From contig CM051518.1 of the NCBI GenBank assembly GCA_028015205.1, positions 54,112,372 to 54,176,371 on the forward strand: a stretch of 64,000 nt of DNA. The letters run 5' to 3'. Below the pieces are notes generated by a model, which saw only the letters and a program-made list of their open reading frames with translations, had not been told where the DNA came from and searched no databases. How positions within the stretch are numbered: the stretch's first letter is position 1; every line of letters begins with the position of its first letter. The DNA comes from Mytilisepta virgata (taxonomy: Eukaryota; Mollusca; Bivalvia; Mytilida; Mytilidae). The position numbers and the translations under genes were made by a program. This document shows positions 1 through 11,046 of this stretch, in pieces.

Positions 1-3000
1 TTTAATGCGTGTCTGTTATTAATTCAAATTCGTTAAAAAATATTTACATCTAATTCATGTAATTATAATTATGTAAAGAAATTAATTCGATAAAATAAAG
101 AATTAAAACAATTGTAATGCAATTCTGAATTTCACTATATCGCGAAAAAAATTCGAAAAAATTTTGTAACCTCTCACTGGTAACGCTGAATATTTACATT
201 TGAATTAAATTGTAAGAACAACATACCTTTAGGGTGATAATGGCAGGAAAATGACCTACCCCTGATGAAATTATGATTAAAGTTGTTTAATGACACTAAT
301 TAACGCCATAAATTAGAAATTTAAGTAGATTTTAAACAATTCCAAATTCCAAAACTGCATCCAAAAAAAAAAAAACAAAAATCGGACGATCAACCATTGT
401 CAACTTAGTACACAATATGCTACCATAGTTCCAAATTAACCCGTCATTATATAAATATTTAGAGCAGTTTAAATCTGGTGTTTTTTTTTTTTACAAATAA
501 TTGAACAATTACTCCTTTTGCCAGGTGTTCATAAATTTTTATTTGGATTTCATGTTGATTATTCTATTTATATTACTATAAATGTATAATTAATATGCAA
601 ACAAAAGGGACTGTTTTGTGCCAACTTATACGTGGTGATTTAACATGATTTGTGATTACCAATGATATATCTGACACTCACCTCAATAAAGCCTAAAACT
701 ATTTAAACTGATAATAATTGTTTATAATAAACAAGCCAACAGGTGACAAATTATTTGGTTTGGCTGGTAATACAACAAGAGAAAGGTTATACCTTGTTAA
801 AATACACATTTTATATATAGCTCGTAGTATTTATTCTCACATTTTGTTGAAATAAAACTACTATAATACATATCGGCACAAGTATAAAAGTCTAGGAGAA
901 CAAACCGAAACCTCGAGGTTAGATCGATATACCGAGTATCTGCATTTTGTTTTCAAAATTAGTTCCACAGAGTATGCAGAGTTGGCACATTTTTGTAATA
1001 CTTTTGAGAAAAATGGAATAAAATGCAACAGAAACGACTCCCTTCTAGATAAACTCGTAACGAAAACTATCCTTTTTTCAATTTATTACTACATGTATAT
1101 TAAAAAGAACACAAAAGAAATATCGAATTTCAGGTAGCTGTAAGATTTAAAAAAATAATACCATTAAATTCTCCTCAAAACACGAATCTTCGAAATAGTC
1201 CTCGCAAACTATTTGGTTTTTCGTGACCACTTACTCAGTAAACCGGAATCCTTAAACTGGGAAGCCATTTCTCTCATCGGATTTATTTTCCGGGTTTGGA
1301 ATGCTAAAAAGACTTTTTCCATTCAAGAATCGCTTCAGGTACTTTTTTAAATGAATGCCCATGACATGCCACTTTTGATTTACAACTTTGTGGTTTTGGG
1401 ACTCCACCCACATCGATTTTTGCTCCAACTATAAAAAAATGGCTGGCCTCCACAGATCGCTCATAACAAATTATTTTTTATCCCTTATGAATACCTTATT
1501 GAATTGATAAATAAAACACACCAAAGCCTTCTTATTTTTAGTGAAATTGCTACGGTAATTTATCGACGTTGTCGACGTCGCATATAGAAACTAAGACGTC
1601 ACAAAATGGCGCGTCATTTTGGAAGTAAGAATGGACAATTTTTAGTGTGTTAAATTTCTGGACACGTTTGGCGAAAAGGACACATTTTGGGGATGGACAC
1701 GTTTGACAGTGTTACAAGGAGCTGAGCTTGAGTGTTTTATAAGATTTATAGATTTGCCAGTTTATTTATGATGCAGATGTGTTTTAAATAGCTATTTAGA
1801 ATTTAATTTGCCTCATTGGATCTAATTTTCTAAATTGTTACATTTTTGTGCTTCCTGTTTTCGTTGGCTTGTGAACTAAAGAAATATTTGGTTTTTCCAA
1901 ATTTCCGAGGTTAACCACAATGGCGACGAGATCATACTTTATAGTCGGGATTAAAATATTATAATAAACAATTTATACCTTTACTTCCTTTGATATTTAG
2001 GTTAAATGTTTAACTTCAGTAAATAATTACAAAGCCGATTTTAAAATTAAAAAGAAATAAAACCAGAGAAGGAAATATGAATAACTTTATTTTATGACGT
2101 GGGACTAATTTATTCATTACTCAAATACCTCTAAATTTTCCGTTCAAAATTTGACAAAATTATACGAAATTTCCAAGGCTTTTTTTCTTGATGCAGAGGT
2201 AACCCTTAGCTGAGCTTGGATTCCTGTTGTTTTAATTGTTTTGGATTTCAATATTTGTGCTTATTGCTTCATCATTGTATCTTTAATCGGTTTTCCAACA
2301 CTTTGATCTCGAGCACTGCTAATGAGTTGTAAGCCAACGAAATGGCCATACAGTGCATCAAATTTATTTCGGTATGTTGCGATACGTTTTATTAAAGTAT
2401 TCAAAAAGTTTTTACATAATGTTTAAATTTGATTAGAATAATCAGACAGAAAATTTGTAAAGCTTCCAATCTGTAAAAAATGATATATATATATATTAAA
2501 ACAGAATCTCAAGACAGAACATCTCAGTTTTATAATATTTCATTACTCTATTCGGCCTAACATACTCTTCAGGATTTTTAGTTAAAGTTTCAGCTTTGAA
2601 AAATGTCTACATTAATCTTTAGAACAACTAATGAGTCGAAATGTTTTGTCAATTTTATAATCTTGCGAGATAACTGTTCTTTCCTTTATTATTTGATATG
2701 TCGTCTTGTCATTTGTTTTTATAAATAAATCTGAAAAATTAACATTTATTGCCACCTTTTAAACTAACATACATATAATGGGTTCACTTTCTTATAACTA
2801 GAGGTTGTTATGTGTCAAAATAAACGCCTTACCCTCGTTTCATTTGATTGTAAACCCAAAGAAATACCACAAGAAATACAAAAAAACAATGGGAATTTTT
2901 GAAAAGTGATAAGATTATTTTAAATCTATACAATTCGGAGAATTTATCTTTTCGACTTTTATACGGTTGTGCATAAATTACCATGAGTGAAATTAGTTCA

Positions 3001-3111
3001 GTTTTCATGTTATAAAAACATTGATTGGACTTTAATAAAGTAAATATGTTGATTCTTCTAAAATAATGCATAGCATAATAAAATTTCAACTCTAATACAC
3101 TCTCAATGCAT

Positions 3112-3529
3112 TCTTTCATGCCCCACGAATGTTCAATTTTAGGGACAAAAATATTGTTAATCTATAAAATACTACCATCTGAATTCGATAACTATATATC
3201 ATATCCAATCCACTTTGAACTTCACGCTGAAATCTCCTATACAACCAAAACAAAAAATTGTATTTTGTTAAAATATACCATTAAATGACATTTCAAGCTT
3301 TTCAGCGTTTGGAAATATTGTCAGAATAGTTGGTTGTCTTAGCAAACTAGTTCCTAAATCTAATCCGTTACTGATATATTTTTCACTTTTTCAAACAGCG
3401 GCAAAACCATTGTTGACTTAAACAACTCATAATTTATTCCTGAAATATCTAAATATTCTATGTTAACCGGTCCACTAAAACATTCATCCATTTTAAAATT
3501 AGAAATATCTACATATTGCAAATGTGAAG
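3112..3529 (-). pseudogene. TLR pseudogene psi-1, C-terminal LRR and TIR box 1 remnant
   Basis: Read on the minus strand, 3300-3529 is homologous to the late LRR region of the pseudogene at 26783-29416. Around 3120-3240 lies a degraded TIR box 1 in which the expected YDIYLSY appears as YDI-stop-LSN. The end of the LRR array, the cysteine-rich LRRCT and the membrane span are missing, so LRR sequence joins the juxtamembrane segment directly near 3255. The same deletion is present in copy B near 47010. The piece is cut on its 5' side by the Penelope-like insertion at 3530. It cannot encode a receptor. Confidence 0.85.
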
Positions 3530-4362
3530 AGGACAAATATACCTAAGGTGCAATAAAAAAAAAACCGCAATCCATTAGACAGACAAAACACGGGAAGACA
3601 AATGAACAACCACAAGCACAACAAATAGACACAGAAAACTAAAAAACAATGAACAGCACGAACTCCTATAAAAACCAGGATTGAACCCAGGTGCTCCGGA
3701 AAGATAAGCAGTTCCTGCTCCGTTTACGGCACCCGTTGTGAAGTTCAACAAATTCAATCCGGTGGTAGTCACAAATCGGTGGAGGTACATGAAATGTTAC
3801 GACAGTGGGAACAGGTCAAACATCATTGATGAACTAGTTGTTTCAATCGATATTTTAATTGAAAATGTGGTATGGTAGTATAGGGTGTAGAGAAGATATT
3901 GTATTAATGTTTAGAGTTTTTAAGAATCCACAATTGATTGACGCCACTGGTGGAATATGATGTTTCACGGTACTGTGTTTAAACGGATTTTTATGTAGTT
4001 TAGGAATCCAATAAAGAGGAGGAAGGTCCATTTCTTTGTAGAAATGCCAACGGAATGAAGAATGGTCTGGTGGTTATCAAGGACTTCTTGCTTAGTGAGT
4101 GTTTACCCTCAGTGTTATATATTCCCAACTCGTTTCTAAACCACTCAAAATAAATAGTTCTTACAGATAAAAACGATGTTATTCGGGGATTTTTCTGCTG
4201 GGGCAATTATATATTTGTCATGGAGGCGAGTTAAGGTTTTAACATTAGGGTCGCTAAAGATGGATGTGGCTTTACTGCTGAAAGACCCTTGGATGTTTTA
4301 ATTAGGACCTGTATCATTGACCTAATAGCCTTCATCCACTCTGAAAGTGTGTCAGCAGGCTT
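3530..4362 (-). mobile_element. Penelope-like element remnant inside TLR pseudogene (copy A)
   Basis: This 833-bp insertion is flanked by the 5-bp duplication TGAAG (3525-3529 and 4363-4367). The uninterrupted pseudogene near 28000 has a single TGAAG at the same place. The left 290 bp match the tail of the fuller copy at 47278-49164, and about 3820-4362 match its N-terminal coding part, with the central RT region deleted. Minus-strand fragments include a stretch resembling YFEWFRNELG and FGISTK-like residues that align to the fuller copy. It is a deleted derivative of the same insertion event, inherited through the segmental duplication. Confidence 0.8.
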
Positions 4363-4742
4363 TGAAGCATTGAGAATATTAATTTTCAAATTATAATAAA
4401 TACGGTTACCAAGACAGTCAGATAATCGAAAAACCCATAAATTTAGTAGGAAGGGAAAGTTAACCCGGAATTATTTTTCTGGAGACAATTTTTCAATGCC
4501 ATTTTAACATTGGTTACTTCGTATTAATGCTCTATCTAGTTTCTCCGATAGAATTGGTAAATACATGAACGTTATTTTCTTCAGTATGTGATTGACAAAT
4601 TTTATTTTTTTAACTTGTGTCCAAATACTGAACATGGAAATATCGCCAAGCAAGATATGAAATAGTCTTATAGCTTTAATATTACTGACTGTGGAAGTTA
4701 TTTCATGTGGTATTCATATATGTATATATATAATTTCAAAAA

Positions 4743-4872
4743 ACTTCCCATTTACAGGTAAATCTATGGAGGATGTTATATTCAGGAAAGTGGTATCTGA
4801 AAATAAGATACAGTAAATGTAACCGAAGACATGGTGTCGCATTTAAAAGAAATATACTTAAAGACAATGGTA
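4743..4872 (+). pseudogene. Inverted TLR LRR segment within psi-1
   Basis: About 130 bp match the minus strand of 28489-28615 (LRR region of psi-4), but here the sense strand is plus, opposite to the flanking TLR fragments. It includes the stretch encoding residues like GKSMEAVI and MSYLKEICLKTMV, degraded. It abuts the pogo-like half element at 4874. Confidence 0.8.
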
Positions 4873-4873
4873 A

Positions 4874-5013
4874 GAGAATTCGAGAAATCGGTGTCCGAAA
4901 AATCGAGAATAAATTTACATAGACATAATGGAAAAAATGCCCTGACTTTCGTAAAGGGTCGAGAAATTCCTGGTGTTCGAGGGACCCGAATTCGAGCCAC
5001 CTAGATTCTACTG
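4874..5013. mobile_element. Right half of pogo-like nonautonomous DNA element
   Basis: The sequence is homologous to the right end of the complete element at 49929-50766 and ends in the same terminal motif GATTCTACTG followed by TA (5014-5015). The left half is missing and has been replaced by an inverted piece of the TLR pseudogene. Confidence 0.75.
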
Positions 5014-5320
5014 TAGTTGTTGGTCATTTGAAGACTGTTATTGAACACTGACAGGTTCGGTAATTTCGTTAAACCAGAAAAGGCGTCTGATTGTCATGAC
5101 TGTAGAACGGAAATTTTGTTTTTATTAATATTCAGCATTTTCAGTTTTGGATAAACTTTGAATGAATCATTATTAAGTATTTCCAAGTCATTAGTATCCA
5201 GTTAAAGTTTTGTTCTATCTAGTGGTATATCTTGTGGCTCAAATTTAAGTTGTCTGCCAGACCAATTTACTACTGTTTCAGCCTCGTTTCTAAGCACTAA
5301 TTGGAAAAGATTAAAAGCTC

Positions 5321-5702
5321 TAATTGATTGGTATGTCATGTTATCCATTTTGTTGTTTATTCTAATTCGCGAATTTTGGAGCCTAAATCGTCTTAATGGT
5401 CCGACAGTGCACTTTGTTACAACAACAGTTTTAACTAGCAAGTTGCGAGAGTAAAACATTTTCGAGAAGTTTGTTTCTACAATTGTCATAACTGACAGAA
5501 TTTTCTGAATAAAATCTTTACCAAAAAGTAAAAAAAAACGACTGTCCAATAGTCTGGTGATTAAATGTAACACGTGAAAAAATGTTACTATTTGCTGGGT
5601 TCCTACATTTCGGTTGAGCATATGTGATATCTACCATAAAAGGTTCATTTACAATTTGTACAAAATTGGTTTTTGGGAAATTTAAACCAAAGGCGATCTT
5701 TA
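5321..5702. other. Non-coding stretch upstream of psi-1
   Basis: No gene is recognised. Positions 5360-5452 recur at 51622-51713, directly joined there to the TLR fragment that corresponds to 9217 onward here, so copy B lacks 5452-9217. An open frame on the minus strand through this region is a chance extension of the LRR N-terminus. Confidence 0.5.
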
Positions 5703-6063
5703 AACTCCTGGGATGATGCCTCTGCATGGTGGACCATAGGTCCCCGAGGGTATTCGCTAACCCAGTCGTGATTATTCATTGATTTGTTACAGAAATTACC
5801 AGTATTTAGGAAAATTCAAAAATAATAGAAATACTAAGGGTTCATTCCTTGTATTGCACATGGTAGATCTCCTAAGCTGAAATTTGGCTTCCTATTTCGG
5901 TATTTTTGATTATGAGTACTTCTTGTTTAAAATAAGTTTGGTTTTTTTTCTTCCAAATGTTTCGGTTTTAATGCTGCTGATGAGAGGTAACTCCTTGAAA
6001 TGTGTCGTTTACATCATAGTATAAATTTACTATATCTAATATTAGTATCTTTGGACTGTTATT
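5703..6063 (-). repeat. Isolated reverse-oriented monomer of the 378-bp repeat
   Basis: This is a nearly full-length reverse complement of the unit tandemly arrayed at 58313-61070. It runs from the GGCATCATCCCAGGAGTTT end (at 5703) to the AACAATCCAAAG end (at 6063). It is more diverged than the array units are from each other. A lone monomer with both unit ends suggests the repeat can disperse as a defined unit. Confidence 0.85.
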
Positions 6064-7449
6064 TATTTTAAAAAGATACCAAAATGTTGCAGATTTCTAA
6101 GGTAATAAAAGTAGGAAAAATCAACAAAAAATCGTTTTCAAAGCCTATAAAATCGTTATATTTTTTTTAACTATCAGCAAAAGATAAGTTTAACAAGAGC
6201 AGACGACGGTGCAATCGGTTTTGAAGAATTGATCTTCACAAAGTATCTCAGATGTTCACTGGAAGAGCATTCATTTTTTTTAAAACATTCATATTTTCTT
6301 TAAACCCTTGGGATCCAGCTTGCATCTTCTTGAAAGTAGTAAAAAAGGCAGAAATAAAATTGTACCGTCTGAAAGCGTTACCAGTTTTACACGGAGATAA
6401 TGTATAATTTAAACCAAAGAACACAATTCAGAAAAATTTTGTAATGTATAAATGAAATTTCGAGGATAAGAACGGATCATTGAGGTACATTATAAAACAT
6501 GTTATTTGAAAATATTATGTTGGACAATGCATTACATTTATTTATTGCGAAGTAATAATATGAAGATTATCTCAATTCAAGTCAAAAGATATTTGTTTTA
6601 ACATTTTTAACGGGCAGTTCGTGTTCTCGTAATAGAACAAATATATGATCGTAAAATTTGTTGATGTAAAACAAACAGACACGGTTTGTTTTTAATATAT
6701 ATTTAACATATATAATTCAGTACGAAATCTTACGGCAGGCTATTTTTGTATGTTTTTCAACATTTTAGACCTTGAGCACATTTTGAGTCGTAAATCTCTT
6801 GCGTATCAAAATTGACATTAAAGAATTTATTGTATATATCAGCTTTTTTATATATGTTTTAGTATTTTTTTTCCCTTTTAACGACTCGCCAATACCATAC
6901 ACCTTTTATTATATTTATTTTATTATACAGTACTCATAAATCAAATTTAGACAATTATCTGCACACGTGAGGCAATAATTCTTTCTGTTTCTGTAAGACA
7001 AATAAAGATGTTTTAGCGCGACGAATGACAATCTATTCCTGCCCCGCTTTTATGGATAAGAAATAACACGAAAAAGGTCCCCATTGTTTTTCACAGCTCC
7101 AATAAATTTCTTTTTTTTAATAAATTTTTAAATAAATTTCTAAAAAATATATTTTGTTGATCTAAATTACAATATCCACATGATTACCATTCTAACTAGA
7201 TGTTGTTGTTTACCTCTTCTATGCCTTAAACATATCAATGAACTGAGCGTAACTCCAATTGTCAAAAACGATGATGTTTACAGAACCTTATAATGTGAAA
7301 GAAGACAATTATGCCATTTTGCACATAAGAGAAATGATCAATGAATTTATTTTGCCAAAATACGAAAAAATGAATACATTTTAACAACATTATTATAATA
7401 TTCACGCATTTACAGTAACAACGGTACAGTAGAAGCAAAGGACATTTAT
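6064..7449. other. Intergenic, no gene recognised
   Basis: AT-rich sequence without a convincing open frame, RNA gene or repeat copy elsewhere in the window. Confidence 0.5.
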
Positions 7450-9680
7450 TGATTAAATCGACTCCGGAAAGAGTGTCATTCGCAGTTTATTACATTCATT
7501 TGTATCATCAAGTGTAGACCATTCGATAATCGTCGTATCCTTCCAAATATTGTAAAACTCTTTTGGAAAATCATTAACTGAAATATCTTTTATAATTACA
7601 ATAATCTGTTATAGGTTATTTGTGTATTTTTCAAATTTTGGCCTTTCCAATTAAAAAAATCTCCATTCGCGCGTTTCAAATTATTCTGTTATAATAAAAA
7701 TAACAAATCTGCTTTTCCCTATCGATTTTGCGATAGGTATATATTATCTGCATTTTGACAGCTAGATATCGTAAAATATCATCCCGTGAGCCAGAATATG
7801 AAGTTTGGGACGAGTGAGCGTAGCGAACGAGACCCAAATTTTCATATTCTGTCGAGCGGGATGATATTTAACGATATCTAGCTGTCAAAATGCAGATAAT
7901 ATTTTTATCATCTTAATTACTTATCTGAAACGTAAATATTTGTAAACTTTCTAAATTCTCCCAAACTATCGCGGGAAAAGTATGGATTCTTCATCGCAAC
8001 GACAACAAGTTTTCCGTTATACACGTACGTTGTTTACCATACCAATAAGTATATATATGTCCTGAATGTTCATGTAAAATATCTTATAAACGATATAAAT
8101 ACATACATTGGGGTGTATTTTCATTTTTTTAAAAAACAAAATCAGTCTGGAAATCATTGTTCATGATTTTCCGGGAAACTAAAGCACACGCTTTCATACT
8201 TGCAACCTCGTGACGTCATAATCCGTCTCCATTCGCGAAACAACTTCTGACTAAAATATGCGCAACATAAAATAATTACTCAACTTTAACCATACGCGAG
8301 GAGACGACATATTTAAACATCATTTAGTTGTATTAGTACTAATTCAGGCGAAAATATGGATATAAAAATATAAAGCGTACGTTTAATAAATTGTTTTAAT
8401 CGCAAATAATGAAATGCAATGGAAAGAGCGGAAAGAAGTCCCAGCAGACATTATCAGCATCGAGGAAAGACACATTTTGTTGATGTCACTTTTATAAATT
8501 TTTTCATCATTCATTTAAATAAAACGCCATAATATAAAAAATGAACACCATATCTTGATATATTTATTAATATTTTGCAATTTTGATAGTTATTTAATAA
8601 GTTCTAAGCTGCCAAACGTTGGGAGAATTTGTTGATAATGCCTGCTGACTGTTGATAACTCCTGCTCAGCGCACGCGCTTCTTGATACGAATTTTACGGA
8701 GCTGCTCAACAAGCTGATAGAATCGCAGGGAAGGATGATAATATCTATTCTATTTCTCCTATTAAAATATCCCGGTACTCGATACAAATTTTCATATACC
8801 AAGATTTTTCTATCGTAGGGACGAATTCTCGTACAATCCATGTAACAAAATCTCTAGATTACGAAAGATAAATATCGTACGTAAATGTTCGATAAATTTG
8901 TTGTCTCACAACTCCGTTAAATCGCTTATATATCCAGTAAGATATTGTCCATCTGAAATTGAACAGAACTACAGCAATAATAGTTTTGATTATTAGAGTT
9001 GAAAGACAACCCATTCCAATTTTAAGCTATGTACCATGTTGCACTGCTTGAATAAATCATAAAATTCTCTATATACTCTCAATGTATCGGATGTGGTGCC
9101 GTTACGCAAAATACCTTCGTAATTTCTGTTTTTGTTGTCCAATTTCGCTTTTGTTTTAAATAACCATTCAATAAAATCTGTTGTGTCACAATTGCATAGA
9201 AAAGCATTGCCTGAGAGAATCCGTTCTTGTTTCTTTTTACCTGTCCGTCTATCCAGCTTCCTATTGTGTTGTTGACTGACTCTATCTGATTATAGCTTTT
9301 ATCTAAATGTTCTAATGTGTGTATGTGAATTATTGCCATGGGTATTTTAAGTTAAAAGTTGCTTGACACAGTAAGTTTCTTTCAACGTCTGTTATTTAGG
9401 AATAGATATTCGTCCATAATCCATATTATTAGAAATATCTAGCACCTCAACAGACGGAAAACTATTTCTTACGCCCCTTTTGACAGCTCACCATTTCCAT
9501 TTATTTTTCTTGTTATCTATTATCGCATGAGCTGTTTCGCAACATACTTAGTTTTTTTATTTCTGATAATATTACTTTATCTGAACACAAATTTGTCAAA
9601 TTGACATCTTTCAGAACCAAAACGAATTTTCCGCTGTTAGAGAGTTTATGTTTCACCCATGACAGTAGAATGGTGTTGGT
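7450..9680 (-). pseudogene. TLR pseudogene psi-2, close relative of the intact TLR
   Basis: On the minus strand, from about 9680 down, it shows LRR 11-14-like sequence, then residues TLEHLDKSYNQIESVN and GSWIDGQ, then a shifted LRRCT. A membrane span begins GMGCLSTLIIKTIIAVVLF, followed by RWTISYWIYKRF and TIR box 1 (YDIYLS then a stop), box 2 with EYRDILIGE, and finally the TIR C-terminus (IWKDTTIIEWS, TLFPESI) at 7450-7720. All of this parallels the intact gene at 19435-22062 very closely. It is disabled by stops, frameshifts and about 1 kb of foreign sequence (about 7721-8755) splitting the TIR domain. No N-terminal LRRs are visible beyond 9680. Confidence 0.88.
7741..7902. mobile_element. 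Foldback element within the psi-2 TIR domain
   Basis: Two arms, 7741-7809 and 7833-7902, are near-perfect inverted repeats. The outer arm begins ATATTATCTGCATTTTGACA and its complement closes the element. A loop of about 23 bp separates them. It lies inside the insertion that splits the TIR region. No coding capacity is seen; a MITE or foldback element is the likeliest class. Confidence 0.7.
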
Positions 9681-10372
9681 TCTGAATATTCCAAAAAGTG
9701 TTGCAAATTAACCAAAAACCGCTTTGTGTGTAAAAAACATATTTATGATTAAGCATACCATTTCTGTTTGTTAACATAAAAATGCATTGCGTACAATCTT
9801 TTAAGAGAAAAAAGTAGATAAATATTTAAGATAGAAAAATCCCGGAGAAAGTGACCCTACTCTTTTCTATATGTTTATTAATTTTACTAAGAAAATCATA
9901 AAAATTAAATATACAGTAAAATAAATAGTTTCTTGTTTCTTGGTTGTTTTTTTTAAATTTCTAACGGATGTGTGAAGAAGTACAGATTTTTTAGTTCCAG
10001 TATTCTTTATATCTTATGGAAGAACTAGATAAATCATCGCTTGTAAACATCTGTATCTACATTTCACTATTTAATTTCAGAAAATCATAGCAAATACAAT
10101 TCATTTAAGAGATTGAATATTTAATAAATAACACTTTGCCATACATGTATTAGTATCAGCCATAGCTTTTAATTTCATAACCGAGGAAATATTTTTAGTG
10201 CAAAGGGAAAGTGGAAAGACGAATTAGGTTTCCTTCTTCCTGTTTTCTTTAGTAAGTGAACTAAATAAAACTTATTTGGTTTAATGTGTATTTAATTACT
10301 CAAAATATGCAGTTTGAAAACCCGTTCAAGGTGACTTTGGGATAATTATTCTACTGCAGTCAGTCTCGTAGA

Positions 10373-10640
10373 GGGGCCTCGGTGGCCGAGTGGTCTAGGT
10401 AGTTCGTCATGACTACTAATGATCACTAGCATGTCAACGCTGAGGTTTTGAGTTCGAATCTCACCTGTGGCGGGGTGTGATCGACTCCGATCTTAATTGA
10501 CAAGGATTGCCAATTTTTCTACCGAAGGTCGGTGGTTCTCTCCGGATGCTCCGGCTTCCTCCACCAATAAAAACTGGCCGCCGAAAAATAGCCAAATGTG
10601 CTGATAACGGCGTAAAACCCTAACTAGACAAACAAACAAA
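10373..10640 (+). mobile_element. tRNA-derived SINE
   Basis: A perfect 12-bp target duplication CAGTCTCGTAGA flanks it (10361-10372 and 10641-10652). The head carries RNA polymerase III boxes: A box TGGCCGAGTGGTC and B box GTTCGAATCTC, like a leucine/serine tRNA. The 3' region has the ACTGGCCGCC and ACGGCGTAAAACCC motifs, ending in a short AAAC-type tail. The tail resembles a module common in mollusc SINEs (RUDI-like from memory, not searched). Confidence 0.88.
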
Positions 10641-10967
10641 CAGTCTCGTAGATTTCTCATTAAAAGCTGTTTAAATAAAAAATAATAATTTCTGATAAAT
10701 ATAGTTCAATCATCTGGTTTACCATTTTCACATCCTCCCAAGTCAGGGCTTTGTATCCACTTTCCTTTCTACAAACCCCGGACACCACACATTCATATTT
10801 TGCGTTTCTTACATATCATTGATAACTAAAGTGCTGTCCTATTCCTGGTTTTGGCATGCAGTTTAATTGAATTTGTGTTGCAAAGTGAATGATGGGCACT
10901 GTGTCCATAGAAGGAGATACATACCTTGTAGTGATTTCTTGTCTCACTGGAATACACATGCACATGT

Positions 10968-10970
<3 letters not shown>

Positions 10971-11043
<73 letters not shown>
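10971..11043. repeat. (TA)n microsatellite
   Basis: About 73 bp of uninterrupted TA. The matching site in copy B (53370-53426) is shorter, so the length has changed since duplication. Confidence 0.98.

Positions 11044-11046
<3 letters not shown>

Larger units (their letters stand above)
4363..5320 (-). pseudogene. TLR pseudogene psi-1, N-terminal LRR part, rearranged
   Basis: Minus-strand sequence at 4368-4727 continues the LRR region of psi-1. It is followed by a segment in reverse orientation (4743-4872), by half of a pogo-like element (4874-5013), and then by the LRR N-terminal region (5016-5320). The latter retains residues such as NEAETVVNWSGRQLKFEP, matching the N-terminal cap of the pseudogene at 26783-29416 (IEAETVVSCSSRQLKFVP). 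Many stops, a deletion and an inversion make it non-functional. Confidence 0.8.
1..5452. repeat. Segmental duplication, copy A, first arm
   Basis: The sequence runs almost base for base parallel to 30518-51713. Positions 1-2423 match 30518-32842, about 2440-2550 match 35646-35753, and 2551-3100 match 45339-46640. The TLR pseudogene with its embedded Penelope-like insertion matches 46650-51713. Differences are scattered substitutions and small indels, plus large insertions in copy B. No convincing gene lies in 1-3100; a short conserved stretch near 1800-2060 recurs more divergently at 25380-25670. Since position 1 already matches, the true left end of the duplication is outside the window. Confidence 0.9.

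Noticed and set aside
10373..10460. tRNA gene
   Set aside because: The A and B boxes are present, but the acceptor stem and anticodon arm cannot be closed, and the sequence continues into a SINE body with target duplications.
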